A stretch of 64,000 nt of DNA from Setophaga petechia. Taxonomy: Eukaryota; Chordata; Aves; Passeriformes; Parulidae. The notes under the pieces are model-generated. The model made no database searches. It was not told the origin of the DNA and saw nothing but the letters and a program-made list of their open reading frames with translations. Within the stretch, counting starts at the first letter, position 1; every line of letters begins with the position of its first letter. This document shows, piece by piece, positions 51,201 through 64,000 of the stretch. The stretch is from positions 10,966,501-11,030,500 of the forward strand of contig JANCRA010000010.1 in NCBI GenBank assembly GCA_024362935.1, written 5' to 3'. The translations under genes were made by a program, and so were the position numbers.

Positions 51201-54200
51201 CCCCAGCCTCTGTTGTTTCAGCATTCTCTGTTTGCTTGTGAGATTGGGAATGGTGTTGGCCTCAGCAAGCTCAAGTTTGTCTGTCAGAAGAGTGATGTTT
51301 TAGCTAGCACACAGTGCAGACCAGTGTGGGTGAAAGTGTGATGAGAATTTAGCCTTTAAACCTCTATTCCTCTTGGATTTGTAATCCCAGACTGCAAAAC
51401 CAGCTGTTTGAAGGTGTCCATGTTTAACAGGAATTAAAGGGAAATCTGATCCAAAGTCATTATGTGTCTTGCCATGCCTCACTCACAATGTGTAGCTGGG
51501 ACAGGCAGGACAATGTTTGCAAGGGGGTCAGTGTCAGTCCTTGTCTGTGCTTTGTTTCCAGGCTCGAGTGTTTAATGAGACTCCCATAAACCCACGAAAA
51601 TGTGCTCATATCCTCACCAAGATCTTGTATCTCATAAACCAGGTAAGAGAGAGAAAATACACATCTATACAGACATGTGCATCAGGCCCAAAGCTGGCTG
51701 TGATAATTGGGATTTCCTTTCTTCTTTCCACACAACTAGGGGGAGCACCTTGGTGTCATGGAAGCCACCGAATCCTTCTTTGCTATGACCAAGCTGTTTC
51801 AGTCCAATGATGTAAGTCTGCCTTTGGTTTTCTTTATTTACCTGGTGGGACAAGTTGTCCCTTGAGATACACATTTTTATACAATCAGCTTTTCTGTCCT
51901 GGCTGAAGCTACCTGATCTGAGTGGGAAGAGTAGGGTGAAAGTTCAGAAATGGTGATCAGCTTCCTAGCCCTTCCCAGATCTTGTAGCAACTTAACTGAA
52001 GTATGCACTGCTCTTGAGGCAGAGATTCCTCTCTCTAAATTGCCATTTAACTCTGAGATTGTGGTAGGCAGGTGGATTTTCCTGTGTTTTGTGCCCAGCA
52101 TTAAAATATCCTGCTGAGAGTCAACAATTGTGTGTTTGGAGGAGGCTGGGAGTGAGTGCCCATTCACAGCAGTAGCACTGTCATTAGTTGTCCCCCAAAC
52201 TGCAAGGCTTTCAAATCATGAGACCAGTGCAGAAATCCCCAGACACAGGAATATAAATTGTTTGCTTTCTTTCTTTTGGAGCAACACATGTTTTTTAACC
52301 ACCAAACCATCAAATAGTTTCAAGGCTTTCTCCTTGTTCATGTGAATGACAAGTGGAAAATGACATTATAGATCCAGCTAAATCTGGTATCTCTATGGCC
52401 TCACCCTAAGACTGAGGGGTTAGAAGAGGAGGAGGTGGTTTGTTAATCAATCTGGATTTTGTACATCTTTTACACTCAGGGAGTGACGCACTCTGAAGGT
52501 ATCAAGTTCTTGTGATCTTCATGATAAAATTATGTAAGCAGGGAAAACTGAGATCCCTTCCTATCTGGGATCATCTCAGCTGATGTTCTTCTTGCTTGTT
52601 TCCTTGCCAGCCAACTCTTCGCAGGATGTGTTACCTCACTATCAAGGAGATGTCCTCTATTGCAGAAGATGTGATCATTGTTACTAGCAGGTCAGTCACT
52701 TCACTTTTCCTGCTGTAATACTGACATGCTCTTCAGTAATGTCTGTCCAGCTTCTTGAAGTAGTCCCTGAGCAGGGTGATGATAGGGAATGCCCTTGGTG
52801 AGGAACAAGTTTTCCTTTATAAAAAACCAATAAAATATAGACATTAAACTCATAGTGATGTATGCAGAAGATGCTGTGTCCCTGTACCCCATGCCCATGG
52901 ATGTCTGGAGCATTTCTTGGTTACATGATACGGTAGCACTGCTGGCTTTTCCCCTTTTGCAAAGGCTTTTTCATTAACTCTTGTCTGAATGCTTTGAAAT
53001 GTTTTGAAGAATTCTGGCATAAATCCCAAGGCTTTCAACAGGTAGACAAGCATTTACTTCTGTAGTAGCACTGAATACGACTTCACCAGGAACAAAATTC
53101 CCTCTGTGAGGCATTCCTGAATTGCTAATCATGTGTTCTGGTTTGAAAGCAAAACCAGTGAGAGACTCTAAGTCAGAAATACAATTTATTAGGAAAAGGG
53201 AAAAAATCAAACACATACAATAATACAAAAGAAAAAAAACCACTGACAGAGTCAGAATACAAGCTGACACCCTGCTAGTTAGGGTGGTGGTAGCAGTCCA
53301 GATGAAATGGTCTTGTTAAAGTGGTGATCTCATAGAAAAGACCTGGTAGCTCTTGTCCTCTGGAAACCAGTGGGTAAGGGCTGCCTGTTCTGTCCCAAAG
53401 CCCAGATTATATCCAGGTAGGGATGCTTAGCTCCTCTCCCCTGGGCAGAGCATCTCACAATGGGCTGATATCTGAGTCATGTGGTGGGTCCTTGATATCT
53501 CTGAGTCATTGGCAAGGCATTGATGGGCCCATTAATAGGACATAAGGAAAAAGACAATGCCCCTCCTGTTTTCAACTGCTCTTGAGGATGGGAATAGAAT
53601 ACATCTTTGTATTGTAACGTCATGCCAATCAAATGTCCTGTGGGGGAGTCAGGAGCAGGCCGGTATAGGGTCTGTAAAGGGCTGAGGCAGAAGCCAGTCT
53701 CAAGTGCTGCAATATGGTGAATTCCTGGCCCTTCACAGATGGTCTCACACTGACCTGAGTACTGATCTTGTCCTCCTGCCTTCCCACCCCAGTGGGATTT
53801 GCCTGAGACCTGCAGCTGCCTGCTTGGCATTCAGCCGTGATGCTGGCTGCCTGCTGCTCTGTGTGCCTTGTGTGTGCACCTGAGAGCTGCTGGCTCAGGA
53901 GTGCCGTATTGAGAGCTTCCTGTTTCCCCAGCTTAACCAAAGACATGACTGGGAAGGATGACAATTACCGAGGCCCTGCTGTGAGAGCACTCTGTCAGAT
54001 CACTGATGTAAGTGCTGCTTTTCCCATGGGGCAGCTCTGTGCCCTTCACTTTTTCCTACTTTACCCCATGCCTTTCACAGTCAGAAAGGCTTTCCCATAT
54101 CAGTGTTGTTTCCCTCTCCCTGCAGAGTACCATGTTGCAGGCCATTGAGCGCTACATGAAGCAGGCGATTGTTGACAAAGTGCCAAGTGTGTCCAGCTCT

Positions 54201-57200
54201 GCTCTCGTGTCTTCCTTGGTATGTACTCCCTGCAGCACAGGCCTGAGGGACAGTCAAGCAGGGATGCAGTCATCTGTGGCGGGACTGGACATCTTGGGAG
54301 TTTCAGGATTTTGTTCATATTTCTGTCTTTGTGAACTGAGGGACTGGCTTTGTTAAGAGATCATCAGCCTCCTGAGGCTGCAGCTGTTATGGCCAGATCT
54401 CTGCATGCTGATCCCTTGTTCTTCTATAAATTGCTGCTGCCAGCATACTCATGGGGAAGGCTCATTGCTTCTTAATATAGGCTGAAATACCCAAAGCTTC
54501 CTCCGTTCTTATCTCATGGGTTGTTGTGCCTTCATCTCCCTCCAGCACTTGCTGAAGACCAGTTATGATGTGGTGAAGCGCTGGGTGAATGAGGCTCAGG
54601 AGGCAGCTTCCAGTGACAATATCATGGTGCAGGTAGGACACCCACCTCCAGCAGGGGAATAGCCACCAGCAGCTGGGCATGGAGCAAACTGCTGGAGCTC
54701 AGCCAGGCACCTCTGGATGACAGAGGGGACAAAGGGGAAAGAACCCACCGTGGGTTTGTGACGTTCTCTTTCTCTGCACAGTACCACGCCCTGGGCCTGC
54801 TGTACCACGTGCGGAAGAACGACCGCCTGGCAGTCAACAAGATGCTCAGCAAGTTCACACGCCACGGCCTCAAGTCCCCGTTTGCCTATTGCTTGATGAT
54901 CCGAATAGCCAGCAAGCTGCTGGAGGAGGAGGCTGGCAGGTGAGTGGGCTCCTTTGCCCTGCAGAAGGAACTTCCTGGTCCTGCTTCCATCTCCTCTTGT
55001 AGACTCACTTGCCATCTCATTTGTTCTGTCTTTGAAGAGCAGCATGCAGCTTCTACCCTCTTATTGTTAGATGAAAACAGAGAAAATATAGGATGTCTTC
55101 CTGGTTGTTTTGAGATGGCTTCTGTGAGTCTTGCGTGCATCAAATACTATCTTGTTTCTCTGGAGTGTTTTGCATAGCTGTTGTTTGTTTACTTCATTTT
55201 CTCTATCTTCTGTAATTGTTTATCTAGCATGTATGCAGTGTGGCTTCCTGATGGATAGAGTTGTGGTGTGTACAGTCATTTCCTACTGTGCGAGAGTTGA
55301 GGGGGATTCCCTTTAGGCTGTAAGGCAGAGGGTGTCTTCTCAGAAGGCAGCCTGACTTTCAAGCATGCTGGAAGTAAAGTATAATGACCACTACAAAATC
55401 TGGGGACAAAGTGGGTTTATGGCTGCTTTTACCTTTCTGTGGGCTGTGGGACCTGCCCATTTCTGCTGCTGAATTCTTAACTTCTGTTAGTACTTTGCTT
55501 TAATTCAATCTTGTGGGGTTTTTTTGTCCCTTAGCCGCGATAGCCCTCTGTTTGATTTCATTGAGAGCTGCCTGAGAAACAAGCATGAGATGGTGGTGTA
55601 TGAAGCTGCATCTGCCATTGTTAACCTGCCCAACTGCACTGCCAAGGAGTTGGCTCCTGCTGTCTCAGGTAAGTGTGGTGCTCATGGTCTTGGTGAGGGA
55701 ATTATGAGCCTCCAGTGGTGACCCTGCTATTTGCCCCAAGAAACAAGGGCCTTGTGTACTTTCAGGCTTTTATGCTGCTCTATTCTTTGTTGCTTTATGC
55801 CGCTGCTGAGAGCCTGTGGTGTGTGGAAATAGCTTTGTTCTTGTAAAGGTATTTCCTGGTGTGTTCAAGTGTTGTTACTTCATGGGTTAGTCCTGGGAAA
55901 GGAGCAGAGTTTGCATGAAATGGAGAACAGCAGTTCAAATTAACTTAATAGGAAAGATGACAAGGTGATGAATTTGGCTTTCACAAGCAGCAGAGGATAG
56001 CAGCACTGTGGAAGAAGGGGGAGGTAGGTGAGTTAGTTGTCAGCAGGAGTGTGACAAAGGCAAAGGGGACAAGAAGGAGGGAGGAATCTGTTAAAGGTAC
56101 AACTGCTTCTTAAGCATTTTTCTAGGTGCCTTATGCTTGCAGCTGTCTCTTTGCTGAAGCTCTTGCTTTAGGTATGAAATGCTTCTCAATAACAGAGTGC
56201 CTAAACATCTGCCTGTGTTGGTTTTCCCACCTTGCAGTTCTGCAGCTGTTCTGCAGCTCCCCAAAAGCAGCACTAAGATACGCAGCCGTCCGTACCCTCA
56301 ACAAGGTAGGAGCCAGTCCCTTGGGAGCTCCAGTAGTGTCTCATGTGCAGGGAGGTGCAGACTGCAGAAGGCAGTCAGATTATGTGATGATTTTGTTGTG
56401 AATAACCTCTGTCTTGTGCTACAGCCTTACATTTCATTGCTTTCTGTCTGGAATAAAACCTCAAAGAACATTCTACAGAACAAAAAAAAAACCTGATAAT
56501 TTTCACTTGTCTCTTAGAATGTCACTAGTCTTAGTGTTACTGCTTTCCCTTCTGAGCTTCCCATGGTGTGGAAGCTCCTTGTAAAGCAGGGGTGAAACCT
56601 TGATGATGTTTCTTGCTTGCTCTGTGGTAGTCTTTGCTGTAGCTTTTCCCTTCTCCTTATAAACACTATAAAAGAAAAAGAGAGAATGGCAGTGTCTGGT
56701 AACTGCTGTGCTTCTGCCTACAGAGCTGTTTTGCACAGCTAGTCTGGCTACATTTTTGTTGGGAATTCACAGCTTTCTTTTCTTACTATATAGAGAAAAT
56801 CAGAGAGTTAAAAATAATAAAAGACTGTTCATTGCTACTGCTTTTCTTCCAGCAAGGGGTGCAATTCTGCAGGAAACAAGAGCTGGTTACCTTAACTCCA
56901 GATTAGCTGTTTGTCTGAGATGTCTCCCATGTGCAGTCTATACCACTTATTTCTGTGGGAAGGAGTGAGTTTTGCTGGATTTTGCCAGCTGGGCTTTTTG
57001 CATCTCTTGAGGGATTTTCATTCTTCTTTGGGTGATGCAGGTGGCCATGAAGCACCCATCTGCTGTGACTGCCTGTAACCTGGACCTGGAGAACCTTGTG
57101 ACAGACTCCAACCGCAGCATCGCCACCCTGGCCATCACCACGCTGCTGAAAACTGGCAGTGAGAGCAGCATTGACCGGCTCATGAAGCAGATCTCCTCTT

Positions 57201-60200
57201 TCATGTCAGAAATCTCAGATGAGTTCAAAGTAAGGAAGTGGGAGGAGGAGGGACACCCAGATTCCTGAAGAAACCTCATAGTCTTTGTCCGTGTTTGTGT
57301 GCGTGCTCTAAACCTGCATGGGCCTGCTTCCAGAAACAGCAGAATGTTTGCAGGGAGGAGAAAGTATTTGAGGCTATCTGCCTAAGCCATGCTTCAGTCC
57401 TACATCTCCAAAGTCACATGCCCTTTTCTGGGGAGATGCCTTCTGAGAATCAAATCATCTTTCCAATGGATGTGGATGGGTGTGGGCTTTCTTTAGGGCC
57501 TGGCCAGTGCATCTCCTCCAGTTCTTAGGATTGTACCTCCTGAACTGCATTTGTTGAATAAACAAAGACAAAAATGTGATTTCTAGCTGAATTGATACAA
57601 TTCAGCTATTTTTTCCTGCAGGGTGAAACAGAATTGTTTTTACTTGCCCCCTTTTCCTGCAGGTGGTAGTGGTGCAGGCCATCAATGCTCTGTGTCAGAA
57701 GTACCCTCGCAAGCACGCTGTCCTCATGAACTTCCTCTTCACTATGCTCCGGGAGGAGGTGAGTGTGCAGGACAGCTGTGTCTGCCTTGCTTGTGTGCAT
57801 AACAGTGCTCCCTACGAGTGTCAAGCTTTTACTGATAAGGCTGTGCAGTGAAAGCCTCTCTCTAAAAGGCTTGCAGTCTAACTGCAGAAATGCCCAGCCG
57901 TGCACAATAGTTATAAGCATACTGCCAGGCATATTTTTAGTGTGGTTTTCATTCTGTGATTTTTTTTAATGGGGGTTTATTAACTCTCAAGGCAAATGCA
58001 AGCAACAGCAGATCTGTTGGCAGTCCATTTGTGTTTCACATTTGAACCAGCTTTCTTTTATACTTTGACAGCAAATTCCAAGAAGTTTTGTCTTGTACGC
58101 AAAGATTCAATAACAACCTATTTATTGATGACACGGGACCACTTTTGTTCTGCTGTCTGTGCTCTGGCAGTGAAGGGATCACGAGTACCTATAACCATTC
58201 TCTGCATTTAGTCAGACAAAAATCACAGAAAGATAGCTTTACAGAGGTTTGCTGAGGCTGTTTCTAAATGATCCAACGTGCCTGCAGCACAGCTGGCACC
58301 ACTGCTTGCTCTGACATCACTTCCTGCCAATTACAGCCTCTCAGTTGGAAACAAAGTGGAGCACTTCATCTTGCTCCTGTGAAAAAATGGACCATTCTCC
58401 TTTCCCATATTTTCTGTGGGTGGATGTATCATTTTGAATGTGGATTTGTACTTCAAAGCATTCTGTTTTAAAGCTTTTTTAATCTGAAGTAGCTCCAGAA
58501 AGATCCAAATGCCCAGCACTGTGCATGTAATTGGCAGAGGGTAGTGTGCAGTTTAATCCCCCGGTGTGTATTGAGGACATCAGTAAATAATGTCTGAAGA
58601 TTGCCAAGCATTACTGGCATGTCAGGTTGTGGCTGTACCTGGGGAGGTATTGATTGCCTATCATCCCACACTAATGGAGCTATTTGCTGTGTCCTGCTGT
58701 GGCAGATACGATCCTTCATAGATTTCTCTTGTGAGTCACCCTCAGATGTCTAGTGCTAAAGGGGAGAGGGTTGGGTTTTTTCTCCTTCCATATGGCTGGT
58801 TTTAAGCACTAATTCTAGCAGCAGAGGATTTTGATGGAGATAAAAACCCTTCAGCCAGATGAATCCTTTTACTCTTGGGTTAGGACTCTGTTTGTTTTTT
58901 TTTTCTCCAGTAGCGCCATTCTGAAGGGAGCTGGCAAGAGAGCTGGAATATTAGCTGGCCCTCTGGGTGTAAAGAGGGTCAAAAGTGAGGGCAGAATTAC
59001 TGCCCTCCTCCTTTCAAGCACACATTAAAAAGCACTGAGTGTGAGTGACCTTTCAAAGGAATGTTTCTCCTATCTGGCTAGCTCAATCTCTAAAATACTT
59101 TGATGTTTCCAGCTGAGCAGTTCCCTTTTGCTCCTCAGGGTGGCTTTGAATACAAGAGAGCCATCGTGGACTGCATCATCAGCATTATTGAGGAGAACTC
59201 AGAGAGCAAAGAGACAGGCCTGTCTCACCTCTGTGAATTCATTGAGGACTGCGAGTTCACTGTGCTGGCCACTCGTATCCTCCACCTCCTGGGGCAGGAA
59301 GGGCCCAAAACCAACAACCCCTCCAAATATATTCGCTTCATCTACAACAGGGTTGTTCTGGAGCATGAAGAAGTCCGGGCAGGTAAGTCACAGGCCTGAA
59401 AAGTTCTCTGCCCTTGGACAGACCATCAGGGAGCCATAGTGTATGAATGCCTCTGCTTTTGAGGGCTGTGATTTGCTCTAGGTCTGAGCAGATTGTTTTA
59501 TACAGCAACGATCCTGCAGTAGTATTGATGGAGGAGGCAGCCTGTGGCTGAGAAGTGGGAAGGAATATGCATTGGTTCTGAAACCAGGCAAGGGGTTGCA
59601 GGCACTTCACCTCTGCTTCTTTCTAGTCACAGTTTTACTAATGTACACAGTTTACTAGTGTAGCATCTCTGACCTCATGTTTGATCAAGGCCAAGAAATG
59701 GAGGAAACTTCAGCTGATTCCTTTGCTATCTAATTCAGTTTTCATGACTTTTGCTACAGGTGCTGTAAGTGCCCTTGCCAAGTTTGGAGCTCAGAATGAG
59801 GAGATGTTACCCAGTATCTTGGTGTTACTGAGAAGGTCAGTTGGGCCTCAGAGTTTTCAACATCCTGGGTGAAATACCCTGTTTGCTTGAGACCTTGTCT
59901 ATTCTCTTCTACCTGTGGGTCTGGGAAGGTGCAGGGGGTACCCGTGATCCTGTGACGGGATCGCCAGTGCATTCAGCACCACAAAGTGGACAGAAGCCAT
60001 GTGTGGCAGATTGCTGCTTTTCTAATATAATTACTAGGAGATTGCTGGATCTCCCCTATGGCATGTTTTTTCTGGCCCTGTGATGTTTCTTAGTGATGTG
60101 GATTCTGAAGAAAGTTTTCCACTTTCCCCTCAGGTGTGTGATGGATGATGACAATGAAGTGAGAGACAGAGCCACCTTCTACCTGAATGTTTTGGAGCAG

Positions 60201-63061
60201 AAGCAGAAGGCCCTCAATGCTGGCTACATCCTGAATGGTACTGCAGGAAGGCCTTAAAACAAGTCTGCACCTCTTTCCTGGTCTAACAAGAGTTAAACTA
60301 AGATCCTGGCATTGTTGTGGTTTCAGTGACCTGTCCCTTCTGTCCCCAGGGTTGACGGTGTCCATCCCTGGCCTGGAGAGGGCTCTGCATCAGTACACCC
60401 TGGAGCCCTCTGAGAAACCCTTTGACTTGAAATCTGTTCCTTTGGCAACAGCTCCTATCATCGAGCAAAGAGCAGGTGAGGAATCAGGTCCCCTGAATGC
60501 TAGTGATTCCCTGCTCTGGGCTTGCTGAGAACGGCTGGGCTCCATCCTATTTGAATTTTGTGGGATTGCATCTCCTGGAAAGACTAAGGCCTGCAAATCT
60601 GGTTGCTTCCACATTAATGTTTCGGTTTAGTCCAACTGCCAATAATCGTAGTAGCTGGCAATCCTCACTGGAGCTGCTGCAGTTCTAAGCTGCTTAGGAA
60701 GCCAAGTACGGGTGTCTAATCTATATCAAATGAGAAATGAGTTCCCTTGCTTTCCTTACTCAAATTCCTCTTTAGACATTGATCTCTTCTCTAATTTAGT
60801 AATTTCTTACTATTGTCTTTCAACTCTTTTGGGTTTGTTTTTGTTTGAGTGTTTTATTTTTCATTTGCAGAAAATGCCCCTGTTGCTGTAGTGAAACAGC
60901 CAGAGAAAGTGGCAGCAACACGGCAAGAAATATTCCAAGGTAAATTGATGCAAGGCCTCTGCTCTGTCCATGTGTGAGAACTCTGTAGCCACCTCTTGCT
61001 GAGCCTGCCTTAGCCCCTCTGGCTTCTTCTTACTTTCTTGCAGGGAGTGACATGAGCTCCCAACTTAAGGTCAACTGTTCACTCCTAGAGGGTGGAGGTG
61101 CCTGCAGTCCTCTTTTTTCTGTCTAGCAGTAGACATGAGCAAAGGATGACTTTTTCATTTTAAAAGTCTCTAGGGAATGTTTATGAGTATTTGATGGATA
61201 GTTCTTTGCTGTAGCAGCTTCTGGCAGCTGAAACAAGGGGTTTGACACTGCTAACACCTCCTTGTGTCTTGAGGAAGGCAGTAATCTGAGTCCTCTATTT
61301 CAGAGCAACTGGGGGCCATCCCAGAGTTCCGGGGGCTGGGCCCACTCTTCAAGTCTTCCCCAGAGCCTGTGGCCCTGACAGAGCTGGAGACAGAGTATGT
61401 GGTTCGTTGCACGAAGCACACCTTTGTCAACCACATGGTGTTCCAGGTGGGTAGCTATGGGGGTGCTGCTGAGGACTCTCTAAGATAAGCTTCTGACTGG
61501 CTAAAAGCTTCGTTGTGAAGACATCTCTCAAGGATATCATAGAATGGCCTGAGTTGGAAGTGACTTTAAAGATAATCTAGTGTCAACCCCCCTGCCATGG
61601 ACAGGGACACCTTTCACTGGACCAGGTTTCTCAGAACTCCATCCAGCCTGGCCTTGAACACTTCCAGAGATGCAGCACCCACAGTCTGTGTTCAAAGCAC
61701 AACACTGCAATGAGTAGTCCTTAGTTTCTTGTCCATGGTAGCAGAACCCCAAAGAAAATTAATAAGGGTGGGGGGTATGTCTGAACAATGCTTACAGGTA
61801 CAGTCAAATCCAACAAGCACTAGGTGGGGCTGTTCTCACTCAGGAGCTGGCAGGGGGATCTGTGTTCTTTCTTCAGAGTCCCCAAGCCTATAGTTTGGGC
61901 ATGAAAGAGTGAAGCTTACTACATCTGAGAAGCTGAAAAGGGTACCCAAGAAAGGGATCCAGTGGGGGAGAGCTCTTCATCTGCTATGTTTTGTTTTAGC
62001 CTGTAGCACAGGTGCTTTCTTCTGTACACGCTGGCTTTGGCTGTACCACACTGCTGCTAAATGTGAGATGTTAGGATTGATGTGCCCGTCCCCTTGCCTG
62101 GGCTTCAGGGAGCCTGAGGCACAGTGAGTCCTTTGCTAGTTTGTGGGCAGCAGTGTTTTGTCCTTAGCCAGCTCCTTCCCCAAAGCTCAGAACTGCTTAC
62201 ACTGCCCTCACAGGGGTTGACCTTTGTTTCTATTGTCCAGCCACCAGATGCAATTGTGTGAGCTTAATAGATTTGGCATTGCAGCTGGAACAAAGTCTAA
62301 TCAGCAAGTTTAGACTTGCTGAAAACTTCAGGCTTGCTGAAACTTGCTCAGGCTGTACCTTGTTCAAGCCATGCAGACAATCATCTTTCCATCTGCTGTG
62401 AAGGCACTGTAGCTTCAAGTGGGATGATATAGGCAACACAGTACTTGCAATTCTGTAGAGCAAAGAATTAACCCAGGAATTACTGTAAGTTGGAGGAAAA
62501 AGTTCCATACTAACTGGTGGAACTGAAACAGGCAAAATCTGACACATCCCTGCCCTCACTGAATTTGTGATCCGCCTGACTTGCAGAGGGCAGGCCTTGG
62601 ATTAGTGTGTGCTGGTTTGTTTTAAGTCTTGTTTCCTTAAAAAAAAAATCTTGCTGGAGCACTGGACTCCCCAGCAGGGTTTTAGTTTCTCCCCTAAAGC
62701 ATTTAAATGAGCACTCTTTAGTCAAGTTGCTCTGTCATGAGCCAGCTGATAGCGAGGGGCACCATGGAAGCACAGAGAGCTGGGGGTTCACAGGCTGACA
62801 CCAGGCCCCCACTGTGCCTCAGCTGAGGCTGCTCTGCAAGGAGGAGTGAGCAGCTTCAAGCTGTTGCTGCTTTCCCCTTTCCTGTTTAGTTTGACTGCAC
62901 AAACACCCTGAATGATCAGATCCTGGAGAATGTCACAGTGCAGATGGAGCCAACAGAGGGGTATGAGGTCATTGGCTATGTACCTGCCAAAACCCTGGTG
63001 TACAACCAGCCAGGTACCTGCTACACGCTGGTGGCACTGTCTGAAGAGGATCCAACAGCAG
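48287..63061 (+). CDS. COPG1: COPG1, coatomer subunit gamma-1 (partial, exons 1-20)
   Basis: Gamma-COP is a core subunit of the COPI coat, which drives Golgi-to-ER and intra-Golgi vesicle traffic. Exons: 48287-48323, 50739-50791, 51562-51642, 51740-51811, 52611-52690, 53932-54007, 54126-54218, 54546-54632, 54782-54939, 55535-55668, 56238-56305, 57041-57229, 57663-57758, 59139-59382, 59760-59835, 60134-60237, 60350-60475, 60871-60939, 61304-61446, 62890-63061. They sum to 2,158 bases, about 719 of 874 codons. The N-terminus [14 protein letters not shown] and blocks such as [20 protein letters not shown] and [19 protein letters not shown] are almost identical to human COPG1. Residues 1 to about 540 form the adaptin-like alpha-solenoid. 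A linker ([15 protein letters not shown]) follows, then the appendage ([19 protein letters not shown] onwards). The next exon, beginning VACTF in human, is beyond the window. Confidence 0.97.
48324..50738 (+). other. COPG1: COPG1 intron 1
   Basis: This is a 2.4-kb intron, AT-richer than the upstream genes. I see no embedded gene, RNA or identifiable transposon in it. Confidence 0.5.
53134..53619 (-). mobile_element. Solo LTR in COPG1 intron 5, antisense (5-bp target duplication)
   Basis: A 486-base element reads TGTTCTGGTTTG... on the + strand and ends ...TTGTAACG, the mutated mirror of AACA. It is flanked by TCATG at 53129-53133 and 53620-53624. Its poly(A)-type motif (CTAATAAATT) and TATA-like GGATATAATC read on the - strand, so the LTR is antisense to COPG1, the orientation usually tolerated in introns. 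No internal retroviral sequence is present. The 5-bp duplication suggests an ERVL-type element. The opening sequence resembles LTRs I know from songbird genomes; the family was not verified. Confidence 0.8.
61535..61735 (-). mobile_element. CR1 LINE 3'-end fragment in COPG1 intron 19
   Basis: The + strand reads tatCATAGAATGGCCTGAGTTGGAAG...AATCTAGTGTCAACCCCCCTGCCATGGACAGGGACACC...GGCCTTGAACACTTCCAG. This is the characteristic reverse complement of the CR1 3' end. The element therefore lies on the - strand with its 3' terminus at 61535, and it is 5'-truncated and diverged as is usual. CR1 is the dominant avian LINE family, which supports the bird assignment. Confidence 0.9.
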
Positions 63062-64000
63062 GTAAACAGTCTGCACTCTTTCTTCCTGTATTGTTTATCC
63101 TCACACCTTCCACCTTACATCCCACCCAGATATTTATAGCCTGTGTATGAGTGCAACCCTGAGTGATGCTGATCATGACTTGTCTTTGCTGTTTTGGGGG
63201 CTGTCAAGCCTTTATTCTCCTTTGCTGGTTCCTTTGTGCTGTAGTACTGCCAAGCTGGGCTGTGAGAGCTGGCAGATGAGTTGTCTTTTGTGCACCCTGG
63301 CATGTCCTTCAGCCTTTCTTTGTGTTAGACGTGGGGAAGCTGATTCTTGTAAAATGCTGAGAGTGCCCAGATGCTCTGGGTAGCAAAGGGGTATTTCAGA
63401 CACACCGCTAGAATTTATGGGATGTCTGTTTGAATAGAACATCCCCTTCCCTGTTTGCCACTGTCCAGAACATGAATCAGGCTTTACCTGTGCTTTGGTC
63501 TCCCTGGTTTGTGCTCTGGAACTGCTCTGCTGTCATGTTGCTGCTGTTCACTCAGCAGTACCCATCTTCTAGGGATGAGTCATCACTTCTTCTCCCAGCT
63601 GAGTGGTATTAATGAGCTGCAGCATTGCAGTGCAAGGGGCTTTCATTTCAGAGGCACAGGAACTGATCCCTGTATGTAGATCTTGCCTCTTCACAAGGTG
63701 CTGATGGGACATGTTTAGTTAGTATTCCCAACACAATGTCAGGTTCATTAGTAATAGCACTTGATCTGAGGATTATAGTCTTGTACAACCATCATGAGCC
63801 TGTCTTTATCACTGTTTGCTTGATATTATAAATAAATAGCTTGTCCTTGAGAGACAGAAACTGTTGGAGAGCTCTGTCTAGGTCAGTGGCTAAGCCTGTG
63901 CTGCTGACAGTGACGGGGAGAGCCTGGCTGCCCCAAAGCTCCCAGCCCCATTCTGCCTCAGGGCAGTGTAGCTATGGTGGTAATGTGAGCTTTGCCTTTG
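63062..64000 (+). other. COPG1: COPG1 intron 20 (continues beyond window)
   Basis: This is non-coding sequence after the donor AG|GTAAAC at 63062. The expected next COPG1 exon (VACTFSCMMKF in human) is not present, so the gene continues off the right end. I recognise nothing else here. Confidence 0.6.

Noticed and set aside
56450..56495. AATAAA followed by A10 in COPG1 intron 11, suggesting a processed retrocopy
   Set aside because: No upstream sequence resembles a known transcript and no target duplication is visible, so it is more simply a chance A-rich tract.

Overview
The window is vertebrate nuclear DNA, most likely from a bird and probably a songbird. The evidence is GT-AG introns, a compact intron-rich collagen gene, a CR1 LINE fragment, and two solo LTRs that look like passerine endogenous-retrovirus LTRs. 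The species assignment is inference; no database was searched. All three protein-coding loci with long open structure, and the partial gene at the left edge, read on the + strand.

Layout: (1) 1-~1000 holds the last exon, 3' UTR and poly(A) signal of UQCRC1 (mitochondrial complex III core protein 1). (2) ~1000-13,600 is gene-poor, with a GC-rich patch near 8.6-8.8 kb, a CpG-rich block at 11.5-12.3 kb and a (GGAT)n microsatellite at 13.36 kb. (3) A CpG-island promoter at ~13.6-14.3 kb leads into COL7A1 (type VII collagen, the anchoring-fibril protein). It is complete from 14,508 to 42,338. By eye I resolve 118 coding exons totalling about 2,992 codons: signal peptide, VWA1, nine FN3 repeats, VWA2, a Gly-X-Y helix with a 39-residue hinge and about 18 other interruptions, and an NC2 domain with paired cysteines and a Kunitz module. 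(4) A urocortin gene, UCN2 by position, has one coding exon (45,605-46,054) and a complete amidated-peptide precursor. (5) A solo LTR with 6-bp target duplications lies at 46,548-46,934. (6) A CpG promoter and the first 20 coding exons of COPG1 (coatomer gamma-1, about 719 of ~874 codons) run off the right end. COPG1 intron 5 carries an antisense solo LTR and intron 19 an antisense CR1 fragment.

The order UQCRC1-COL7A1-UCN2 matches human 3p21.31. COPG1 lies on 3q21 in human, so the UCN2/COPG1 junction marks a rearrangement between the lineages. These genes are not an operon and have unrelated jobs: respiration, skin basement-membrane anchoring, peptide hormone, and Golgi-ER vesicle coat. I found no RNA gene, CRISPR array or novel gene system. 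The points most worth a second look are the UCN2 precursor, the apparent loss of the BMP-1 processing site in collagen VII, near-identical 3' ends of two COL7A1 introns, and the synteny break.
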